The notes beneath the pieces were generated by a model. It worked only from the letters and a program-made list of their open reading frames with translations, had not been told where the DNA came from and did not search any database. Below, in pieces: positions 59,100 to 64,000 of a DNA stretch of 64,000 nucleotides (position 1 is the first letter of the stretch; each line of letters opens with the position of its first letter). Position numbers and translations under genes: made by a program. This DNA comes from Stenotrophomonas geniculata ATCC 19374 = JCM 13324 (GTDB taxonomy: Bacteria; Pseudomonadota; Gammaproteobacteria; Xanthomonadales; Xanthomonadaceae). The stretch lies in assembly GCF_001431625.1 (NCBI RefSeq), contig NZ_LLXT01000138.1:1-64000 (forward strand), written 5' to 3'.

Positions 59100-59840
59100 T
59101 CAACCCAGATCACACCCCGCCGGCTGCGGCCAGGTGCTGGCCGGCAGCATGTTCTTCAGCGAGGCAGGTGCGTTGATGGCCACGTAGCTGGCACCCAGCA
59201 GTTCCTCCAGATCGGCGATGGTTACCAGGTAGCTGTCCAGGCTGCCCAGGTTCGCTTCATTGGGGATGATCCAGCTGATCGCCTTGGCCGTGCCGGTGTT
59301 CGGATCGCGGGTGATGATCGTCTTCCAGAAGAACTCCGGTGTCGGAATGCCGTGGCTGGAAAGGAAATAGTCGTTGGAGGCGTCGCCGTAGACCACGCCG
59401 CCATAGACATCAACCGGCGCGATGTCGCGATAGCACTCGGCCACGTTCTCGGCCTTCACCCAGATGCCCTGGTTGAAGCTGGAGACCTGCGGAACGATGT
59501 TGGTCATGTAGTTGGCGCGGCGGATGTAGGTCGCGTTGTAGTCCATGTGATTGGAGGTCACCAGATGACCACGGTCATAGCCGGACTTGATGCTGGCGTA
59601 GGAGGCGGTGCTGGTCTGGCCGAGGCAGCCTGCCGGCAGGTCGGGGTCCTTGTAGAAGCTGGACGGCCGGGCAGCCGAGCCGGTGTCGGCGGTCAGGGTG
59701 TATTCGTAGCGGGTGGCGCTGTGGATGCTGCAATCGTAGGTGAGCACGAAGCCGCCCTTGTTGAGGGTGACGACCTGGGCTTGGGCAGCGCTGGCGAAGG
59801 CACTGAGGACGAACGCGAAGAAGAAGCTTGCAAGGCGCAT
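59100..59840 (-). CDS. Secreted DNA/RNA non-specific endonuclease (DRGH type)
   Basis: A 246-residue protein with a signal peptide (ASFFFAFVLSAFASAAQAQ). The active site DRGH (89-92) lies in KSGYDRGHLVTSNHMDYN, with metal-binding Asn in YMTNIVPQVSSFNQGIW (N114, N123). It is of the Serratia nuclease/NucA (beta-beta-alpha metal) fold. It may degrade extracellular DNA for nutrient use or biofilm remodelling. I chose the ATG at 59838-59840 because GGAGAACCGC precedes it. The gene is monocistronic. Confidence 0.92.
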   Translation of the reverse strand: MRLASFFFAFVLSAFASAAQAQVVTLNKGGFVLTYDCSIHSATRYEYTLTADTGSAARPSSFYKDPDLPAGCLGQTSTASYASIKSGYDRGHLVTSNHMDYNATYIRRANYMTNIVPQVSSFNQGIWVKAENVAECYRDIAPVDVYGGVVYGDASNDYFLSSHGIPTPEFFWKTIITRDPNTGTAKAISWIIPNEANLGSLDSYLVTIADLEELLGASYVAINAPASLKNMLPASTWPQPAGCDLG

Positions 59841-59991
59841 TGCGGTTCTCCAGCAGAAGTTCAGGGCGCAGCCGTCCGCCACGACCTGGCAGGGCGAGGT
59901 CATGGGGAGACGGTGCGGAGTCGGGTGCAGCGGATTGCGGTGGGACGTGACCGCGTTGTTGGGCTGTGGAGGCCCTGCGGTGTCGTAAGCG

Positions 59992-60038
59992 TCACAAGCT
60001 GTCGTCTTTCGGTCAACGACGAAAAGACGAAGCTGTGA
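59992..60038. other. Imperfect inverted repeat in the endonuclease promoter gap
   Basis: TCACAAGCTGTCGTCTTTC and GAAAAGACGAAGCTGTGA can pair with a few bulges around a short loop, in the 288-bp gap between the metalloprotease-like stop and the endonuclease start. It might be an operator or an RNA hairpin. The remainder of the gap shows nothing recognisable. Confidence 0.45.
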
Positions 60039-60128
60039 CCGCCCGCAAGCACTGGAGAGGTGTCAGATCACACGGCGCGTGGGTGACATGCGCGCGTGCT
60101 AGGGGGGCGGTCCCCTTCGCCACCAGGC

Positions 60129-61433
60129 TCAGGGCTGTGCCCGCAACACGTAGTCGCCGCGGCGCGCTCCAGGTGCCAGCGACCATCCGGGCGCCAGGCT
60201 CAGCGTCCATCCATGATCCTGCAGGGGCAGTTCGCCCGATGCAGGCGCCTGCACGAACACGGCCTTCCAGTCGTTCTGCATCAACGCTCCGTCGGTGACC
60301 GTCAACGTTCCCCATACGTCGCTCAGCCGCATCGTGGGATACACCGTGCCGCTGCCAGGCAACGGCTGCATGTTGCCTGGGTCGAACTGGATGCGCATGC
60401 TGCGAAGATCCAGCCGCAGTACCGGGCCGGTTACAAAGCGGGCCTGGTTGCGTTCAAGCTGCGCAAGGCGCTGCTGTTCCCGCTGCACTTCCGTTTCGCG
60501 CAGCGCAGGCCCGTCATAACGCGCTGCCGTGGTGAGCAGTGCAGCTTCGCCGGTGAGTGGAGTGGTGTGCGTGCGCTCTGCCAGAAGTGAACCGAGATCC
60601 CGGGCGGGGTGGACAAGATTGCGATGCCATCCGGGCGCAACCTGGTCCAGCAGCAGGCCATAGGCCGGGCCGGTCGCGTAGGCGAACGAACGGACGAAGC
60701 TGCGATCACCCACTTGGGCGTGAAGGTCATGAAGTGCAGCTTCGATGCGCGCAGCGCGAGTTGGATTGCCGACGAGAACGCCGGTGTACTCGGCCAGGCC
60801 TTCATTCAACTCCAGCGCGGCCTCGTCCCGAGAGGCGGCCGGGAAGTGACGGTAACGCTCAGCACGGAACGCGAGCGCATCGTTCAACGCGTTGCGCTGT
60901 GCGCCGGGGTCGGTTGCGGACAGTGCGGCGGCAAGTGCACGCCATTCCAGCTGCAGCCAATAGCGCCCTTCGAGCGTGTCGAGGTGCTCATTGCCGCCTT
61001 CTGCCGGCGTTTCGATCGACAATGCGGGTTGCAGGCGATGGAACATCTCGTGGGCCAGCAGCGTGCGTCGCCGGCTTTCGTCCTGTGGCAGCGGCCAGAG
61101 CAGCTGCGTCCAGCGGGTGCCAGACCATTCGACGGCGGTGTTGGCGATGATCGCGTCCGGCGGAAGCTGGCCGACGAAGACCTTTCCACGTACCTGCAGG
61201 CGGCCCTGTGCATCTGCATGGGATGCCGTGACCCGTCGACTGGTCCGGTCTACCAGCATCATCGGCCCACACAGCGACGCCCCCCAGAGCCGACCGTTGT
61301 CGGCCTGGCACAGCGCTTCCGCCTCTTCAAAAACTGCGCCGGCGGCGACGTCGGACAGCGCGGGTCCGTCCGCAGACACGGGGCCGACTGCACCCAACAT
61401 CAGGGCGGCAAGTGAGAGTGGCCGGGGCCTCAT
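60129..61433 (-). CDS. Exported HExxH metalloprotease-like protein, unknown family
   Basis: A 434-residue protein with a signal peptide (LSLAALMLGAVGPVSAD). HEMFH at 128-132 is a zinc HExxH site in RRTLLAHEMFHRLQP. A possible third ligand lies in ALELNEGLAEYTGVL (E211 or E215), the gluzincin/peptidase-M48-like arrangement. The C-terminal 120 residues look like a beta domain (VLRLDLRSMRIQFDPGN). I do not recognise the family. It is divergent from the CocE-type hydrolase gene with about 150 bp between. Confidence 0.7.
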   Translation of the reverse strand: MRPRPLSLAALMLGAVGPVSADGPALSDVAAGAVFEEAEALCQADNGRLWGASLCGPMMLVDRTSRRVTASHADAQGRLQVRGKVFVGQLPPDAIIANTAVEWSGTRWTQLLWPLPQDESRRRTLLAHEMFHRLQPALSIETPAEGGNEHLDTLEGRYWLQLEWRALAAALSATDPGAQRNALNDALAFRAERYRHFPAASRDEAALELNEGLAEYTGVLVGNPTRAARIEAALHDLHAQVGDRSFVRSFAYATGPAYGLLLDQVAPGWHRNLVHPARDLGSLLAERTHTTPLTGEAALLTTAARYDGPALRETEVQREQQRLAQLERNQARFVTGPVLRLDLRSMRIQFDPGNMQPLPGSGTVYPTMRLSDVWGTLTVTDGALMQNDWKAVFVQAPASGELPLQDHGWTLSLAPGWSLAPGARRGDYVLRAQP

Positions 61434-61587
61434 GGTATCTGTCCATCCTTGGGAAGTACCCCGTCATAGCATCGATCCAAAGGCTGCGACAATGCAGCAA
61501 ACGTCATGCTGCGCCGCAAGGTGCCTGTCACCATTCGCACTGGTACGGTCCGATCCGTTGCACCACCACCGACGGGGAGAGACCACG

Positions 61588-63162
61588 ATGCGCAAGGTAT
61601 TGCTGCTGTTGATCCTGCTGACCGGGCTGGCGCCCACCGCCTGGGCGGCCACGGTCAAGACCACCCATCGCACCATTCCCAGCTGGGATGGAACGCCTCT
61701 CGGGGCCTTCGTCATCGAACCGCAGGACGCGGGCAGCGGGCGGTATCCCTTGCTGGTGATGCCCAGCAGCTGGGCGGTGCCCAGCGTGGAATACGTGGGC
61801 GTGGCGCAGTCGCTGGCGCGGCGTGGCTATGTGGTCATCAGCTACAGCTCGCGTGGCTTCTGGGAATCCGGCGGCAGCATCGACATCGCCGGGCCGGCCA
61901 CGGTCGAGGACGTCAGTGCGCTGATTGACTGGGCGCTGGACAACACCCGCGCCGACCCGTCACGAATCGGCGTTTCGGGCATCTCCTACGGCGCCGGCAC
62001 CAGCCTGCTGGCGGCGGCGCGCGATCCGCGCATCAAGGCAGTGGCCGCACTGAGCGGCTGGGCCGACCTGCAGGCCTCGCTGTACAGCAACGACACCCCC
62101 AGCGCGCAGGGCATCGCGCTGCTGGTTGCCGCGGGCCTGGCCACCGGTCGCCCGGGACCGGAGCTGTCCACCATCAATCGCAATGTGCTGGTCGGCAACT
62201 ACCAGGGCGCGGTGGACTCGCTGTTGCCGGTGGCGGCGCAGCGCAGCCCCGGGTCCAGCATCGATGAGATCAACGCCAACCAGCCAGCGGTATTCCTGGC
62301 CAACGCCTTCAACGACAGCCTGTTCCCGCCGGGCCAGCTGGTGGACTTCTTCAACCGTCTGAAGGGCCCCAAGCAGCTGCAGTTGCGCCATGGCGACCAT
62401 GCGCTCAACGAAGCCTTTGGCGCATTGGGTATTCCCAACGAGGTCTACGATTCGGTGGGCGACTGGTTCGACCACTACCTCAAGGGTGAAGCCAATGGCA
62501 TCGACCGGCAGCCCGCGGTGCAGCTGAAGTCGCAGAAGGGCAGCTGGAGCACGTATCCGAACTGGCAGGCGACCAATGCCGGCGCCATCAGCTATGCGCT
62601 GACCTCACCCAAAGGGCTTCTGCTACCCACCGGCGGCCTGGCCGAGAGCGGAAGCAGCACCGGCTGGAACTACCGTATCGGCAGTGGCCTGCTGACCGCT
62701 GCCAACTCGGGCGTGGCGATGGCCTCCGGCGCGCTGCAGATGATCAATCTGCCGCCAGGCGCCTATGTTCCGTTCGTGGGCCGCAACGCCGCCGGCGTCT
62801 GGCAGGGGCCGGTCCAGTGGAGCGCACGACGCCTGGACGGCGCGCCGGAGGTGCGCCTGACCGTCACGCCCAGCCGCGCCAACACCACGCTGTATGCCTA
62901 CCTGTATGCCGAGGATGTGCTGGGCAACGGCCAGCTGATCAGCCACAAGCCTTACACGCTGCGTGGTGCCACGCCGGGCCAGCCGAAGACGCTGGACCTG
63001 CGCCTGGAAGCGAGCAGCTGGAACATTCCGGCCGGCAGCCGCCTGACCCTGGTGGTTGATACGGTGGATCTGCGCTATTCGGGCATCAGCCAGTTGGGAG
63101 GCACGGTGACCTTCAGCTCGCCGGCCAATGCGCCTTCGGTGTTGAAGGTGCCGCTGCATTGA
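61588..63162 (+). CDS. Exported CocE/NonD-type alpha/beta hydrolase (S15 family)
   Basis: A 524-residue protein. A signal peptide (LLLILLTGLAPTAWA) is followed by an alpha/beta-hydrolase domain with the nucleophile S133 in GISYGAG and candidate acid and His in NAFNDSLFPP and RHGDHALNEAFG. The C-terminal jelly-roll domain (about 370-520, AYLYAEDVLGNGQLISHKPYTL, ASSWNIPAGSRLTLVVDTVD) is typical of X-Pro dipeptidyl-peptidase/CocE proteins. The substrate is an ester or peptide in the periplasm or outside. I chose the ATG at 61588 because GGGGAGAGA precedes it. Confidence 0.85.
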   Translation: MRKVLLLLILLTGLAPTAWAATVKTTHRTIPSWDGTPLGAFVIEPQDAGSGRYPLLVMPSSWAVPSVEYVGVAQSLARRGYVVISYSSRGFWESGGSIDIAGPATVEDVSALIDWALDNTRADPSRIGVSGISYGAGTSLLAAARDPRIKAVAALSGWADLQASLYSNDTPSAQGIALLVAAGLATGRPGPELSTINRNVLVGNYQGAVDSLLPVAAQRSPGSSIDEINANQPAVFLANAFNDSLFPPGQLVDFFNRLKGPKQLQLRHGDHALNEAFGALGIPNEVYDSVGDWFDHYLKGEANGIDRQPAVQLKSQKGSWSTYPNWQATNAGAISYALTSPKGLLLPTGGLAESGSSTGWNYRIGSGLLTAANSGVAMASGALQMINLPPGAYVPFVGRNAAGVWQGPVQWSARRLDGAPEVRLTVTPSRANTTLYAYLYAEDVLGNGQLISHKPYTLRGATPGQPKTLDLRLEASSWNIPAGSRLTLVVDTVDLRYSGISQLGGTVTFSSPANAPSVLKVPLH

Positions 63163-63249
63163 TGTGCGTCCGCGCCCGTTGCGGCGGGCGCGGGTTGCCG
63201 GGCTGGAAAACTGCGAGACTGGAGATCGATCCAAGGGAGGGATGTGGGC

Positions 63250-64000
63250 ATGATCATCGCAGGGCTTCTGATGGGCGCGGTGCTTGCCACACCCATTCCG
63301 CAAGGCGTTCCAACCGACTGGTCGCGCACGCTGCTGGCAGATCTGGATGCAGCGGATGCAGCCATGCGCGACAGTCATCCGGGCACGGTCGACCGGCGCA
63401 ATCCCGGCTTCGTTCCCCAGTTGGAGGTAGCCTCGGCGCTTGCCCGCTCGCGCGCGGGCAGGGTCGACAGCTTCGCGGGCTACTGGTGGGCCATGAAGGG
63501 TTACGCGGCCTCCTTCAATGACGGCCACGTCAGCCTCAACGCGCTTGCCGACGCTCCCGATCTTCCAACGCAATGGCCCGGGTTCCTGACCGGCTTCGAC
63601 GGCGATGCGCAGGTCGTCATGACCGTGGACGGTGGTCCGGGCCATCCGCCGCTGGGGGCTCGATTGCTGTCCTGTGATGGCATCGATGCGCAGACACTGG
63701 CTGCACGCCGGGTGGGTGACTTCAGCGGCCGCTGGAACCTGCAGGCCAGCCGCATCCATGGTGGTGGCGAAGTGCTGCTGGAGCAGGGCAATCCGTTCGT
63801 GCCCATGCTGAGCAGCTGCGTTTTTCGTGTGAACGGTCGAGAACAGCACCATACGCTGCGCTGGGTTGCACTCGATCCGGGAAGCCGGAAGGAACGCCTG
63901 GCCGATACCCGTCGCAGCTTCCGCCCAGCCAATGGCTGGCACACGATGCCATGCGGTGGCTACTGGATCACCACCAGCAGCTTCAACGCCGATCCCGCTG
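63250..64000 (+). CDS. S41-family-like protein, N-terminal part (cut by window edge)
   Basis: At least 250 residues, open at the right edge. The start MIIAGLLMGAVLATPIPQG is a short signal peptide. YAASFNDGHVSL at about 88-99 matches the N-terminal helix of tail-specific (S41) proteases, and GARLLSCDGIDAQTL resembles their PDZ-like region. The catalytic Ser/Lys would lie past the edge. It follows the CocE-type gene by 87 bp in the same direction. The family is proposed with moderate confidence because the active site is not visible. Confidence 0.6.
   Translation, partial: MIIAGLLMGAVLATPIPQGVPTDWSRTLLADLDAADAAMRDSHPGTVDRRNPGFVPQLEVASALARSRAGRVDSFAGYWWAMKGYAASFNDGHVSLNALADAPDLPTQWPGFLTGFDGDAQVVMTVDGGPGHPPLGARLLSCDGIDAQTLAARRVGDFSGRWNLQASRIHGGGEVLLEQGNPFVPMLSSCVFRVNGREQHHTLRWVALDPGSRKERLADTRRSFRPANGWHTMPCGGYWITTSSFNADPA

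Overview
The window is high-GC chromosomal DNA of a gammaproteobacterium of the Xanthomonadaceae, almost certainly Stenotrophomonas (S. maltophilia complex). The best evidence is about two dozen short GTAG-headed palindromic repeats between genes. They have cores such as GCCGGCCGCTGGCCGGC, GCCCACCTTGGTGGGC and GAGCCATGCTCGG and match the SMAG repeat families of S. maltophilia. The protein families (TonB receptors with PepSY/DUF3649/DUF3325 partners, LtrA, Mpg, VpsR-type regulators) fit this. No phage, transposase, integrase, CRISPR array, rRNA or tRNA was seen. The window looks like ordinary chromosome with several specialised operons.

Layout, left to right. 0-4 kb: the start of a FecI-type sigma factor under a Fur box, an LtrA membrane protein, and a FixL/FixJ-like two-component pair. 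4-8.4 kb: a magnesium-starvation operon read leftward (MgtL-like leader peptide, MgtE-N-like small protein, MgtA P-type ATPase, MgtC). 8.4-10.7 kb: EF-hand lipoprotein, proline iminopeptidase, TraX-like protein. 10.9-21.5 kb: twin ferric-siderophore modules, each with a TetR regulator beside a closely similar AT-rich dyad. They hold two paralogous TonB receptors, DUF3649-PepSY-DUF3325 and a siderophore-interacting reductase. 21.6-28.5 kb: an ABC six-helix protein, a second two-component system, and a divergent MacAB-type efflux pair. 28.5-38.3 kb: housekeeping and stress genes (MscS channel, SDR, an Anabaena-type sensory rhodopsin transducer homologue, LLM oxidoreductase, unusual GH13 enzyme, exonuclease III, GAF-PAS-GGDEF protein, 3-methyladenine glycosylase, CDF transporter). 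38.3-42.3 kb: a TetR repressor and operator facing a TonB receptor plus an exported tyrosine-type phosphatase. 42.3-45.1 kb: a membrane-stress-like module (SPFH protein, double zinc-ribbon protein, small membrane protein) resembling Bacillus ydjG/ydjI.

46.1-53.3 kb is the highlight: a complete fapABCDEF-type functional amyloid operon on the minus strand. FapB-like and FapC-like proteins each carry three Asn/Gln repeats. A C39 peptidase, an accessory protein and a coiled-coil/beta-barrel exporter follow. A well-placed sigma-54 promoter lies 22 nt before the first start codon, with two 11-bp direct repeats upstream and a divergent VpsR-like sigma-54 activator. A strong hairpin separates the subunit genes from the export genes.

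53.3-64 kb is mostly ordinary: small zinc-binding and beta-propeller proteins, a Tat-exported double-domain protein, a LysR-AraC-VOC operon, a HAD phosphatase, a secreted DRGH endonuclease, an exported HExxH protein, a CocE-type hydrolase, and the start of an S41-like protein cut by the right edge.

Codon starts were chosen from Shine-Dalgarno sequences, overlap with the upstream stop (ATGA junctions are very common here) and family lengths. All functions are inferred from sequence motifs and neighbourhood without database searches.
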